From NCBI GenBank assembly GCA_022559845.1, contig CM040118.1:163576331-163640330 (forward strand): a stretch of 64,000 bases of DNA. The letters run 5' to 3'. The position numbers were made by a program, and so were the translations under genes. The notes beneath the pieces are model-generated. The model worked only from the letters and a program-made list of their open reading frames with translations. It was not told where the DNA came from and made no database searches. The stretch's first letter is position 1. Each line of letters begins with the position of its first letter. Of the stretch, positions 1-10,707 are shown in pieces. This stretch comes from Amorphophallus konjac. Lineage: Eukaryota > Streptophyta > Magnoliopsida > Alismatales > Araceae.

Positions 1-2269
1 TATTCTTTGAAAATTGTTTCTTAGGTTTGGCTTGTTCCTTCTTTTTGAAATCATTCTGAAATTTCCTTTGCTAGTGATTAGTCCAACAGGTATTGGGGGT
101 AGTATGTGCACTATAGATCCTGGGCTGACTTGGCATGGAGTTGACAAAGCTACAAGAATTCCAACTTCTGAAATTATTGTGCCCAGTCATATAGGAATTC
201 CAAGGATGGGGCTGATGCCTTTGAGTGGAGTATGAATTCTGAAAATGATTCTGCATTGGCCTCTTGTAGAAACTACCTAGACCTCCCTTTCCAAAGTTAT
301 GATGATAAGTGCTGTGAAATGTAGGGTAGGTAGGAACTGTATTGTAGTAGCCTTGACTTGAGGTTCTTCTACTCGGCCCTTGATTCCTAGAGGACTTGTA
401 CCCAGATGAAGTAAAATAATGCATCTGTGGATATTGGTCTATTTTGGTCTTGGGGCTTCCTTGAACTCTAGCTCCAGAAGTCTGACCCCTAACCTGTCCA
501 TTGGTTTTAGGCATGGGAGTGTATGAGCATGATTCCCTAGACACCTTTATCTTCCTTTTGCCCTTGTCCTTGGCACTGGGCTTAGTTTTCTCAATACTTT
601 TTGTTTTGTTCTTTTTCTGACTTTCTCCAGAAATCATTTTTATCAGGGGTTGAAATGTCCCCTTTTCTGCCACAAAGGAGATAGTTCTCATGTCAAACCT
701 CTTCTTATTAGTTGGGATGAAACTCAAACCTTCCTTTATGAAATTTCCTTTTGTTCCCAAGATGGCATTCAGATTTTCTGCACCTTGTGTCATGCCTTCA
801 AGGGAGTTTTGTTTGTCTTTGTTTTCTTTTTCTAAATTTTCTATTGTCTTTCTCGGTTCAGTATTTACACCATTGATAGCATCATATTTTTCAGTGGCAA
901 TTTTTCTTTCTTCCTGAAAAGCAAGGATTTTCATTTTGAGTTCATCGATAGTGTTCTTCAAATTCTCATTTTCCTTATTGAAATCAACTAACATGATTTT
1001 ACTACATTCAGCTTCATTAAGGGAGTTTTTCAGTTCTAAGTTTTTAATTTGTAAACAAGCAATCTTATCAGATAAAGAAGTATCATTAGCTAATGAATTC
1101 ACTTTATTTTTAAGTGTCTGTTCTCCCTACGCATGTCTTCATATTTTTTCAAAATTTCGGCGTAAACATCCTCCCATTCATTCTGTGTAAAATTGTCAAA
1201 TGGGGAAATTACCTCATCATCACTTTTCGCCATCAAGCATATCCGGTCTTCTTTCTCACTGTCAGAGGAGCTGCTCTGACTTCCTTCATCTTCATCGCTC
1301 CAGGTGCTAACCATAGTTTTTCTTTTTTGGTCTTCCACCTGGGCTGCTTGTCCTTGAGTTCTAGACAATCCGCCTTGAGATGTCCTGCTTTCCTACAATT
1401 GTAGCAAACAATGGCATCAGTTTTCTTTGCAGGTTCAGATTTGTGTTTGGACTATCTTTTTCCAGAGAAATACTTTCTTCTTAGCCCTTTCCCTTCTTTC
1501 CTCAGAATTTCTTGAACTTCCTGGTCATCATAGCAAACTCATCCCGATCCTCCTCAGAACTAGTGCAGCTGTACTCACTAGATGACCCTTTGCTAGAATT
1601 GACTTTGAGAGCTAGGGGTTTTCTTCTCTTCTCAGACTCATCAACCTACTTTAGGTTCAACTCATATGTCATGAGAGAACCGATGAGCTCATCTACAATG
1701 GTTGTAGCTACGTTCCTAGACTCCTCCACTACAGTGGCCTTTGTATGCCAAATGGGTGTCAAGAATCTTAGAATCTTCCTAACAAGCTCATACTCACTGT
1801 AGGTCTTTCCTAGACTTCTCAAGCTATTAGTGATCACATTCAGCCGCACATACATTTCGGATATGGACTCTTCAGGCTTCATTTTGAAAGCCTCATACTC
1901 AGAGACTAACATATTTGCCTTCGTCTCTCTAACCTGAGACGTCCCTTCATACATGATCTGTAACTTATCCCAAATCTCCTTAGCGGTGGTACAGGAGGAA
2001 ACTCTGGAGAATTCGGTGGGATGGAGTGCACATTGTATAGCATTAATGGCACCCCAGTTCAAAGTGGACTTTCGGATATGCTCCTTAGTCCAGAATTCTT
2101 CATCTGGAGGTAAATCAAATGGACCCTTACTAACAACCTTCCAGATCTCGTAGTCCTTAGCACGGAGAAAAACCTGCATCCTATTCTTCCAGTAAGCATA
2201 ATTGCAACCATTAAAGAATGGTGGCTTGCTAGTTGAGTGACCCTCAGTGACTACACCTTTAACATCCAT
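1..2269 (-). pseudogene. gag: A2 gag (broken), runs off the left edge
   Basis: Capsid/nucleocapsid polyprotein of a copia element. The chosen start is the ATG at 2267-2269 (MDVKGVVTEGH), 42 bp after the primer binding site; an upstream ATG at 2392 lies in the LTR and is unlikely. The N-terminal half resembles the UBN2/DUF4219 retrotransposon gag domain (PFFNGCNYAYWKNRM). It is followed by an acidic Ser-rich stretch, one intact CCHC knuckle (CYNCRKAGHLKADC, 1365-1406), a long Lys/Glu coiled coil (about 750-1100) and a basic Ser/Tyr/Gln-rich tail. The reading is broken by an in-frame TAG just after the LNLK motif near 1647, where the A copy has a Gln codon (CAG to TAG), and by further frame changes between the open segments 1646-2269, 1099-1368 and 71-1102. 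Confidence 0.85.
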
Positions 2270-2310
2270 ATCTAATCTCTCCGGGATGTGAAGCCCTAAC
2301 GGAGAGTTCG

Positions 2311-2322
2311 GCTCTGATACCA
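2311..2322 (-). other. A2 primer binding site (initiator tRNA-Met type)
   Basis: On the minus strand it reads TGGTATCAGAGC, the usual plant retrotransposon site pairing with initiator tRNA-Met. It lies two bases from the LTR end (CCAACA), which fixes the LTR border at 2325. Confidence 0.9.
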
Positions 2323-2664
2323 CATGTTGGAACGGATGGACGCTAAGATCTAGAGAGGGGTGAATAGATCTACCCCTTAAAAACACTAACAAAAATTAAG
2401 GGTGGAATTAAAGGTTCTGCTACGAAGCTATCAGATGCACTAATCACAGATATAAGAATCTATAACCAGATTTAGACAGTAGCAGACATAGAGAAGAAGT
2501 AAGAACATCTAAGCATGCTAACAAGTATGCACGAAGGGCAATGCTCAAAAATAGTTTGAAATATTACTATAAAATGTCAGATAGAATCCCCAAATACTGT
2601 AAGAGATGAATTTCAGCAATATTTGAAGAGATCATATGATTGCACTCAACAGTCAGCCAAACAC

Positions 2665-2765
2665 CCAGGTATAGTACGATGGCGGAGGCTAACTTCACGC
2701 AAGAGGTGGAATTCCAGATAAGTGTAGCTTATCCATTCAACCACGCCTTTTGATATACCTACTGG
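2665..2765 (-). other. LTR copy of the conserved foldable element
   Basis: Plus-strand arms CCAGGTATA (2665-2673) and TATACCTACTGG (2754-2765) pair over nine positions with a three-base bulge. Inside is a perfect hairpin, GATAAG-tgtag-CTTATC, plus patches (TTCCAGATA, TTTTGATATACCTA) shared with the element at 6320-6427. It would lie in the 5' leader of the transcript, between the inferred start site and the primer binding site. Confidence 0.6.
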
Positions 2766-3427
2766 ATGAAAAGCATTAGCAACAATCTCGGATAGCAACG
2801 TTAACAAGTGAAAACACGTTTCTCTTAAACGCTCCCAAGCATTCATCTAAACACCGAGCAGACATAAGCTGTAAGCACCCTAAAGCACAAACCAATCACA
2901 TAGAACACCAGGAATTTTAGGTGGTTCGATTTTCACCTACATCCACCCCACATTTAGACTAAGTGTGACTTACTACTGATTCACACCTTCGATCCGCTGA
3001 TCCACAGCTTCGGGAAATAAATCCTTACACACCGCTGATCCACAGCTTTGGGGAAATGATCCCAGACAGCTGAGCCTTACAGCTTACTACCGCTGAGCTT
3101 TACAGCTTCGCTGTCTGACAATTTACCCTCGCCCGTTGACACAGCTTAAAGAAATTCAGGAATTAAAATGGAAACAAAGAGCAGATTGACTCTGGATTTG
3201 ATCCACGAGTCAATTACAGAGACTGACACTCACACCAGCTCTCTTCTCTCAACCTTATGATACTCTGCTTTCCTTCACGACAGGCTCTCCTTATGGCTTC
3301 ACCTCTCAGCTCTCTGCTCTCTTCGGCTTCGAAGACTACTTCTCTCCTTCTTCAGATGCCACTCTCTCTCGATCTGTGCGCCTCTTGCCGCCTTTGCCTC
3401 TTTATGCTTCTTAGATTACCAGAAGGG

Positions 3428-3620
3428 CTTTATATGGCATTAGCCTCTGGGGACCCATGAGCTCACGCATTGGACATGTGGAGAGCTCGTTCCCGCCTTA
3501 TCGAAGAGGACACGCATCAAGTGTAGATGAATGACCTGCTCCATGTGGCAGAATCCTCTGGACGCAAATGCCCTGGATCACGTGCTCAATCATAAGCATA
3601 GAGAGATCCAGGGCCACGTG
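3428..3620 (-). promoter_or_regulatory. LTR A core promoter: TATA box and two CACGTG boxes
   Basis: A TATA-like ATATAAAG lies at 3428-3435 (minus sense). CACGTG palindromes lie at 3579-3584 and 3615-3620, upstream in the sense direction. CACGTG is the G-box/ABRE core bound by plant bZIP and bHLH factors. The order array, CACGTG, TATA recurs in the LTRs of B and C. Start site not visible; the promoter role is inferred from position. Confidence 0.6.
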
Positions 3621-3828
3621 CTTCACTTAAGTTTCACGAGCATCTTATCCTGGTTCCCTTGGTCCTTTTTATGGTAAAGTCCATGTCAGTAAATTAAAAG
3701 ACATTTCATCAAACACCTTGTAATTATGTGACAGAAGACTAAATATCAGTGCAATAAGATAGCCTAACCAGACGTGTGCACAAACGATCATACCCTAAGC
3801 GCAAGGGCTCTGATGTGGCTAGCAAATT

Positions 3829-4560
3829 TGCACCGACCTTTTGTGCTATCGCCAGCACATGTGTACTGAGTAAAGTACAGATGAGCGCTAACCAAGATGT
3901 GTAGTAAAAGAAATGTACACCGACTTGGTTCAACGTTACGTATGAATGTGCACGGACCTTGTAAGGGCATAAGATAGATGTGCACAGACCTTGTGTATAC
4001 TTAATGCAAGTGTGCACCGACCTTGTATAGTCACAAGGTAAATGTGCACTGATCGATATATGCATAATGCAAGAACTGTACTGACTTTACATGCACAACA
4101 CAAACCGTGCACCGATCTTTATGAACAAGCTACAAGAATATGCACTGATCTATATGTATGCGATGAGTGAAATATGCACCGACCTTTAAGTGTACAATGG
4201 AAAACCTGCACCGACTTTATGTGCGTTTCTACAGAAACGTGCACCGACTATATGCAAGCTTGTTTCTACAGAGACATGCACCGACTATATGCAAGCACAA
4301 TGAAGACGTGCACAGACTCTATCACTGACTAAGACGGATGTACACCGACCTTAGATACGCATGGCAAATTCTGACTTCTACAAAGACGTGAACCAACCTT
4401 GTATAGACTCATACAAGATGTGCACCGACCTTAAATGTGTGCTATAAGATCTGCACCGACTTTAGCAGACTAAGAGATGATGTGCACCGACCTTGCCTCT
4501 GCTTACCATGAACTGTGCATTGACCTTTATTATGAACAAAGTCTATCATGCACCGACCTT
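3829..4560 (-). promoter_or_regulatory. U3 array of TGCACCGACCTT motifs
   Basis: About twenty irregularly spaced copies of a 12-bp motif (consensus TGCACCGACCTT on the plus strand), separated by unrelated sequence of about 20-60 bp. By eye twelve copies keep ACCGAC exactly, the (A/G)CCGAC core of the DRE/CRT element. Others are altered, e.g. CACAGACC or CACTGATC. Spacing is too irregular for a satellite. Regulatory function is inference. Confidence 0.65.
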
Positions 4561-4752
4561 AGTATGAAATGCATGTTTATGAAGTTCTGAAATGCTAACA
4601 GTGTTGAACATCATTATTTATCAAAATGCAAGGGTTGAAAAACAAAATGTATTGTTGCCAATCATCAAAACAAAATAGGAAACTAAACTCAGAGAATTAA
4701 GTCAAAGGAGACATGACATGAAATATATTATCCCACACAAGCTCCCACAACA

Positions 4753-6492
4753 TTCTCCCCCTTTTTGATGATGGCAACACGTTTACATTTTGATGTCAAT
4801 AATGATTTTAATAAGAGTCAAGAATTATGCTCACAGTAATATACACATAGTATTCACACAGCAAAATTCAAGAGATGCAAATGCAAAACACTTTCCCCAT
4901 CAAAATCTCTCTCTCCCCAACAACACCAAAAGACTTATCAACATCAAAATCTCTCCCCCTTTGCTATTAGCAGAAAGGATAGTAGGAAGATATTAAGATG
5001 AGTACCATAATGAAGAAGAAATCTGATGTGACAAACTATTTAGGCTTTTCAGTAACCAAGCAAGTAAAGCACAGATTATTCTAGTATAAGAGAGCAGATA
5101 GTGCATTCCTGAAATTATGTGGTTTAAAGAATTATGAAAGTGAGAGACTAGCCACTTCACTCTGTGAGAACTAGTTTGTATAAGCTTTTAATAGTAATAA
5201 ACCAGGAGCACATGGGACATGTCAGCTTATGTCTTACTTTATCTCATTTATCTAAGCCTCAAGGCATCATCAGGATAGACCAGAACTTGTATTGAGATTA
5301 AACAAACTCCACAGTTTCGAATTAATTTTCAGAGGAGCAGGGACGATTTCATGTATTTCTTTTCTTTACTGCTTTAGAACAGTCAAGTATAATTTTTTCT
5401 TTTTACATAACAGTAGACGTTTATAAGACGCTAGTACCCCTAGTTACTTAGCAAGATCTACTATTCTCTCGCAGGTATAGTTTTCATCTTTTTCCGTAAG
5501 GGTACACGTTTATCAGACGCTAGTACCCCTAGTTAGTCAGTAGGACTAACCTTTTATTTTCTGAACAAAGATAAATTGAAGCACTTCATGACATGAGTTT
5601 TTCTCCATTTCATTGATGAAGTACCCAGTTTCTCAGTGCATTCAATCATTGCTTTACCTTTAGAGTATATGATTTATCATTTTGACACATCTGTCCATTT
5701 GATTTTTAGAAGGTGTTATTTAAGAACAATACGTGTTCTTAGGTCTTCTCAACTAATTAAACCTGAGTCTAGATAAATTTAGATTCTGAAAGACTCAATT
5801 AAACATGACATGCACAGAATGGTTAAGAACTATTAGAATATATTCCACAGTCCTTCTTCATTGAGTTTGGTTTTTAGTCTCTAAAGATCATTAAGTTTAA
5901 ACCAACAATTCATTCAGGGTTCATTACTGTTTCTTATAAGAGAAGCTTTCTGATTTCAGCAGCTTGGATTAATGAACATGTCTATCAGGTTGTCATTTGA
6001 TCAGATTCAACAAATGATTCCAAGAAATGTTCAGATACTGATGACAAGAATGAGAATAGATCAGATAAATGGAGAGTATATCAGACAGAGTGAGTTTTCA
6101 AAGGAGTCGACACTGAAAGTCGACATTTTTGAGCAGTGATCTATTCAATCACTAAAGAATTATTCTAACCTCCCCCTATCAAAATGTATGAGATGAAATT
6201 AAGATGCATGAAGTGGAATTATAGGGATGATATGAGAATGCACAAACTCCACCTGACTGTGTTCGTGAGGTTTCAGATATGTATGAGAAAGGCACTAACC
6301 TACCCTAGACATATGTGAATTGACCCATGGTACTAGGCGAAGGACTACCCTCTACGCATAGAGTGGGTTTCCAGATAGAAAAGATCTGTCCTTCCCCCAT
6401 CTTCCATTTGATATACCTATGGGTCAACCATGAAGTGCAGTAAACAGACATTCAGTGACTCATATTACACCAGAAGCATCCAGGAGATAAAA
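4753..6492 (-). other. A 3' non-coding region with polypurine tract
   Basis: No coding sequence is visible. Immediately beside the LTR the minus strand reads AAAAAGGGGGAGAA (4753-4766), the polypurine tract that primes plus-strand synthesis; a similar purine run recurs around 4950. A 30-bp segment containing GACGCTAGTACCCCTAGTTA is present twice (about 5420-5450 and 5505-5536). A block at 5578-5660 and the foldable element at 6320-6427 are shared with B and C. The region is cut from pol by element G1; its last 22 bp are at 13425-13446. Confidence 0.75.
6320..6427 (-). other. Conserved foldable element in A 3' region
   Basis: Arms TTGACCCATGGTA (6320-6332) and TACCTATGGGTCAA (6414-6427) pair over 13 positions with one bulged base. 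Inside, AAGGAC (6340-6345) can pair with GTCCTT (6388-6393), around hairpins CTCTA-cgca-TAGAG (6350-6363) and CAGAT/ATCTG (6372-6376 with 6384-6388). B has the same layout at 18482-18594 and C at 30996-31115, with different paired bases. No open reading frame crosses it. Confidence 0.65.
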
Positions 6493-8200
6493 TGTGACGA
6501 CCCAGGAGATCCGGATACCGATAACCCGATATCATCGATTTATCGACACCAAGAGCTCGGGGAAGCCACCCAAGAGGCTGATGAGGCCCCGTAAGGGTTA
6601 GTGAGTGTTTGTCGAGGGGATGCATAACTAATAGAAATTACACGCACAATATTAATTAAAGCATTTATTTGAACTTTAAATGGAAGCAATTAAATATATC
6701 AGAGTGATAAATTTATACAAGTAGTCCAGATCCATATATCACCAGTCCCACACTGTACAATGGTCAAAATAAATAACTACATGGGGCATACCCCGGCCAA
6801 AAGGAAACAAAAGACAAACTTACAACTAACCGACCACTGACAGACCACTGCTGAAACTAAGACTTTTCACCAAAAGCACGAGAGAATCCTGTAGCTGGTT
6901 GCTCCGCCTCACCTGTAAAAGGAAGGGGTGAGTCTCACAATAGAGACTCAGTAGGGTTCACAGGGATCCCTAACTCGGAAATAACTAAAGGAAAGCAGTA
7001 AAGCATGCATTGGCATAAGTAAATGACAATTTAATGAAGCTGTAAAACTAACTAAACAGTTTATAAACAGCTAACTAATATGCCAATTTAATTAAGATGC
7101 GAGTACTCAAAATCTACCTATAGAATAACAACTCAATCATTCCCAAGTGACAAGAGAGAGAAGGAGAGGAGATCCACTAGAAGAAGAAACCAGATGCATC
7201 CACTGACGGCTTACACTGCGTCTCAAGCATCTACGCAAGCCTGATCATAGCAAGCGAGACGCGTAACAGTACCAGAATAAGTAACTAGTCAGAGCAACAC
7301 TCATCAGTGTCAGTCCAAGTCTCTGACCACGTGTGCACACACTGGCTCGTGCTTAGAGCTAGGCCTCTAGCTAGTTTCCCCCCAGTAGGACGCTAGTATA
7401 AAGCAGGGTCCCACGGAAACTAGTTTAAAAACCGTAAATTGGGATACCGCGCCACCTCTCCCGGGTGGGAAAAACACTAAAAGTTATCAGGCTACGACTG
7501 GTGGTTCCATCACTACGAAAGAGAATATGACTCTATTGGGATCTAAAAATATGCCATAATTTATGATAACAATTAAACATGGCAAATATGTAAAATTAAA
7601 TGCATAACTGATTGAATATACTAAAATGGTAATTATTCATTAATTAAATGCATGAATAATTGAATATGCTAAGATGGCAATTGTTCAATAATTAAATACA
7701 TAAATAATTGATTATGCTAAAATGGCAATTACGCAATGCAGAATGCATAATTAATTGAACTTGATTGAATTAAAATGCTGCAAGAAATAACGGTTAAATG
7801 AAAACCACCCCAGTTTATAAAATAACCTACACATGGCGAAGATGCGATATTAAATGCATAATTAAACGAACACATATTAATTATAGAACAAGCGGTTGGA
7901 CTAGAGCCGCTATAGTCTTAGGCGGTTGAACAACGAACTGCAACGTGTTGCTAAACGGACTAGCCGTGGAATTTCTACCGTCATTCAAATTTAAAATATT
8001 TACGTAGTTGAGATGTCAACCGCCTGGGTCAATAAACGGGTTATGGCGGACCGTTACAAAATTTGTAATAATATAAACATGGTCCTTACCGAAGAACCGG
8101 ATCCACGGGAATCATAACCGGATAACTTCCCTGTCGACCCAAATCGATGGGAATTATTATTTTCAACCTGTTCCTTGCCAATCCATCATCTTAATATAAC

Positions 8201-8320
8201 AATTTATCATCTATGAACTCAGCAACGATGGGCATATGACAGTTTATAGTCTATGAACTCAGCGACGATGGGCATGCGATAGTTTATAGTCTATGAACTC
8301 AGCGACGATGGCAATGCATT
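8201..8320. repeat. Three-unit 40-bp tandem repeat in G1 LTR
   Basis: Units at 8201-8240, 8241-8280 and 8281-8320 share the core CTATGAACTCAGCGACGATG. The matching array in the other LTR is at about 12419-12538, so it predates the insertion. Confidence 0.8.
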
Positions 8321-9087
8321 AGGAATAATTTTAACGGGCTAGGGCATCGATCCCCCTACCTCAATCATGTCGAAAGCTCCTTTCTGACCGCATGCAAGCC
8401 GAGGGACGTGCCGCGGTTCGCCCTTTCCCGGCCGTCTCTCCACTTCACAATTTGACCCGAGTTGATGCCTCTGTGTTCTTCGTTGCTCCAAACGAGGCTA
8501 GGAGGCCATCCCTCCACCGTATTTAAGCTGAGGGTGCCGATTCGCCGTGAGAAGGGAGGGAGAGAGTCGCCGTCTTCTGCCGCGGGTTCGTCCCTCCACG
8601 CAGGGGTTCGGCTTCGACGAGGGCGCCCCCGCGGTGGCTCCCCTTGTAGGCTGGCCGGTGAGGCTCCGGCTCCTCCACCGGCCGTCGGTTCGTCCCAGGC
8701 GCACAGAGAAAGAGAAAGGGCGAGAGGGGAGGTTTCGTCGGTTCGTGCGGGCATTCGGGGGTTCCGCGGCTCCGTCGATGGCGCCACCGCGTCCTCACTC
8801 CTGCCGACTCGCCGGCGAGGCCGCCATTCCTCCGCCGTGGCCGTCCGATCGCCGCGCCGAGAAGAGTGAGAGGGGAGACGGGATCGCTGTTCACGGCCTT
8901 CCCTGAGCACCTGCGGGTCTCGGGTGAAAAAGTGGGGGGAAGAGGAAAGTAAAAGAGAGGGGGGGAGATCGATTGGGTAAAAAAAATGATTAGAATATTA
9001 TTTTTATTTATTTTTAACCTTTATTTGCATTTTAAACCCCCAATTAAGTGAAATTATACATATGCCCCTTTTAATTTCTAACAAGCT

Positions 9088-9097
9088 TATATATATA
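9088..9097 (-). promoter_or_regulatory. G1 LTR TATA box
   Basis: A run of alternating TA at 9088-9097 (counterpart 13307-13316) is followed in the sense direction by the GC-rich block, which would form the transcribed leader. Assigned by motif and position only. Confidence 0.5.
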
Positions 9098-9205
9098 CAC
9101 AAAACACAATTAACTAGGCCCAATAAAACCCTAAAAATCTCCTAAATTCATGAAATTAATTCCATTTTAATATTGGTAAAGATCCGTTAAAGAACGGGTC
9201 TCACA

Positions 9206-9222
9206 GTCCCTCCCTCCTAATA
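9206..9222 (-). other. G1 polypurine tract
   Basis: The minus strand reads ATTAGGAGGGAGGGAC directly before the LTR start TGTGAGACCC. This is the expected plus-strand primer and confirms the LTR border at 9205. Confidence 0.8.
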
Positions 9223-9298
9223 AAAATTTTATCCTCGAAATTTAAAAGGAAGAACAAGGAGCGAACTGAAAGAAATCATAGTCTTTAGAAAGAAATGA

Positions 9299-10555
9299 TT
9301 AAGAAACACATGAATCAAACAAAACACGAGCTGCATGGCAATAAATCATAATCGTACCTTCCACGAGATGTGATGCCACAGCTTTAGCACGAGTAATATG
9401 AGAAACCTTCCCTTTTTGCTTCGTGCCCGCTATGGTAGATTGCTGGGAAGAAGACACTGAAGTTTGCGAATAATATTGCTGAGGTTGAGGTGGTGGAGGA
9501 GGTCTGTACTGAAACGGCTGTGGTTGAGAAAACTGAGAAAACTGCATCGGTTGCGGCCTCAGAGGACAATCTCGAACCACATGCCCCGGTTGATCACAAC
9601 GGAAACAAATCACTGGCATCGAACACGGCTTGCCCAGATGATAACCACCACACCTCGGACACGGTCTCAGCTGACTAGCCATTGATCCCTGACGCTGGAA
9701 AGAAGGTGCTGATTGTTGTTGCTCGGGATCAGAAGATGCTTGTTGTTCATACCGCTTCTTAGACTTCTTGAACTTGGGTTCAAAAGAAGAAATGCCACTG
9801 GCAGCAGGTACAGTAGATGGAACTCTTGCCATAGATGGCTGACTGAACTGTTGATGCTGCACACTCGGCTGGACCGAGTCAAATGGAAGATGCCCTCGGG
9901 ATCTTGCCATGTCAAGCTCTAAAGCCGCAACTGCCTGATAATCTACGTCCATCTCTGCCACTCGGGTTGCAATCAGAGGCTGCCTTAATTCCGCTTTCAA
10001 CCCACGCAGAAATTGCTCAGCCTTTAAGCCTTCATCAGCAAGAATATGGGGCGCATACCGACCCAATTCCATGAACTTACTCTAATATTCCAGCACAGTC
10101 ATATGGCCTTGAGCTAGCTCCATAAATGTATGCATCTTTTCCATTCTGAGGTAAGCTAGACTGAAAGTGCGCTCAAAGGTCGTAACAAACTCCCGCCATG
10201 TGATCTGACGAAGCGGACGGGATCTGAAAGCAACCTCCCACTCCGTGGTCCACCACGTGAGTGCTACTCCTTGGAGTTGAAAAGTAGCCAGCATGACTTT
10301 TTCATCCTCCGTGCACTCCATAGAATGGAATACATGCTCGGTTGCATCAAGCCACACTCTGGCTACATCAGGATCTCCCTGTCCTTCATAAGTCGGTGGG
10401 TGGAACAACAAAAATTCTTTGAAAGCTCTGCCATGGCCACCAGGAGGTTAATCAGCTTGAGGAGCAGGATCGGCTTGAATTGGAGCTGGCACATTAGCCG
10501 GAGGAGAAGTACCACTTCCTTCCCTCGGGACACGTGCCCTTTTACGAGGCGACAT
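9299..10555 (-). pseudogene. gag: G1 gag (two in-frame stops)
   Basis: Gypsy-type Gag of about 418 codons, starting at the ATG at 10553-10555 (MSPRKRARVPREG). It has a Pro-rich N-terminus, then a Retrotrans_gag-like domain (FHPPTYEGQGDPD, TWWTTEW, ITWREF, KAEQFLRGLKAEL), a Gln/Ser-rich linker, and a nucleocapsid with a first knuckle CPRCGGYHLGKPC and a canonical second one, CFRCDQPGHVVRDC (about 9555-9650). It ends in a Pro/Gln tail and a short C-terminus lacking a visible protease motif. Two stops interrupt the same frame: TAA at 10448-10450 and TAG at 10082-10084. With no frameshift seen, the frame was intact until late. It would form particles for packaging the G1 RNA. Confidence 0.9.
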
Positions 10556-10693
10556 TTTAATCTAGAAGAAAACACGCAATAGCAGAAATCCTATCAGTAA
10601 TCACGGAAAACATCCTAAGCCAGCAGTAGTAGACTCACATGGACTTGTTCTGGACTAATGCAATTTCAATTGCTTATACAAATCCTCAACACC

Positions 10694-10705
10694 GCTCTGA
10701 TACCA
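10694..10705 (-). other. G1 primer binding site
   Basis: The minus strand reads TGGTATCAGAGC, two bases from the LTR end GGGTCGTCACA. It is the initiator tRNA-Met type, the same as in the copia elements here. Confidence 0.9.
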
Positions 10706-10707
10706 AC

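Larger units (their letters stand above)
1..4752 (-). mobile_element. Copia element A2, tandem second copy (truncated by window edge)
   Basis: A2 consists of gag (1-2269), a primer binding site (2311-2322) and the LTR 2325-4752, which it shares with A. The same LTR has a primer binding site on one side and a polypurine tract on the other, so two internal regions flank one LTR. That is the expected product of unequal recombination between LTRs of identical elements. The first bases of the window match the gag of A from about 61418, which supports membership of one family. Confidence 0.85.
2325..4752 (-). repeat. LTR shared by A (3' LTR) and A2 (5' LTR)
   Basis: A 2428-bp LTR in minus orientation, starting TGTTGTGGGAGC (4752 downward) and ending CCAACA (2325). 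Sense order is a U3 with a dispersed-motif array (4560-3829), two CACGTG boxes, a TATA box (3428-3435), a transcribed leader with a foldable element (2765-2665), then U5. Its left portion matches the truncated LTR at 63346-64000 base by base apart from scattered substitutions. Confidence 0.9.
6493..9205 (-). repeat. G1 3' LTR
   Basis: Plus-strand ends are TGTGACGACCC and GGGTCTCACA (TG..CA). From the sense start (9205) it contains a TATA box, a GC-rich block (8910-8365), a 40-bp tandem repeat (8201-8320) and an AT-rich stretch with a degenerate repeated unit (about 7540-7790: variants of AATTGAATATGCTAAAATGG). The open frames in the GC-rich block on both strands are unsupported by any family and are probably chance. 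Confidence 0.9.

Noticed and set aside
7300..7520. Possible tRNA gene suggested by GGTTC-like patches
   Set aside because: No cloverleaf could be formed; the region is ordinary G1 LTR and its copy near 11520-11740 shows free substitution.
8365..8910. 181-codon frame and overlapping frames on both strands in a GC-rich block
   Set aside because: The frames exist on both strands and come from high GC; no domain is recognisable, and the block lies in an LTR.
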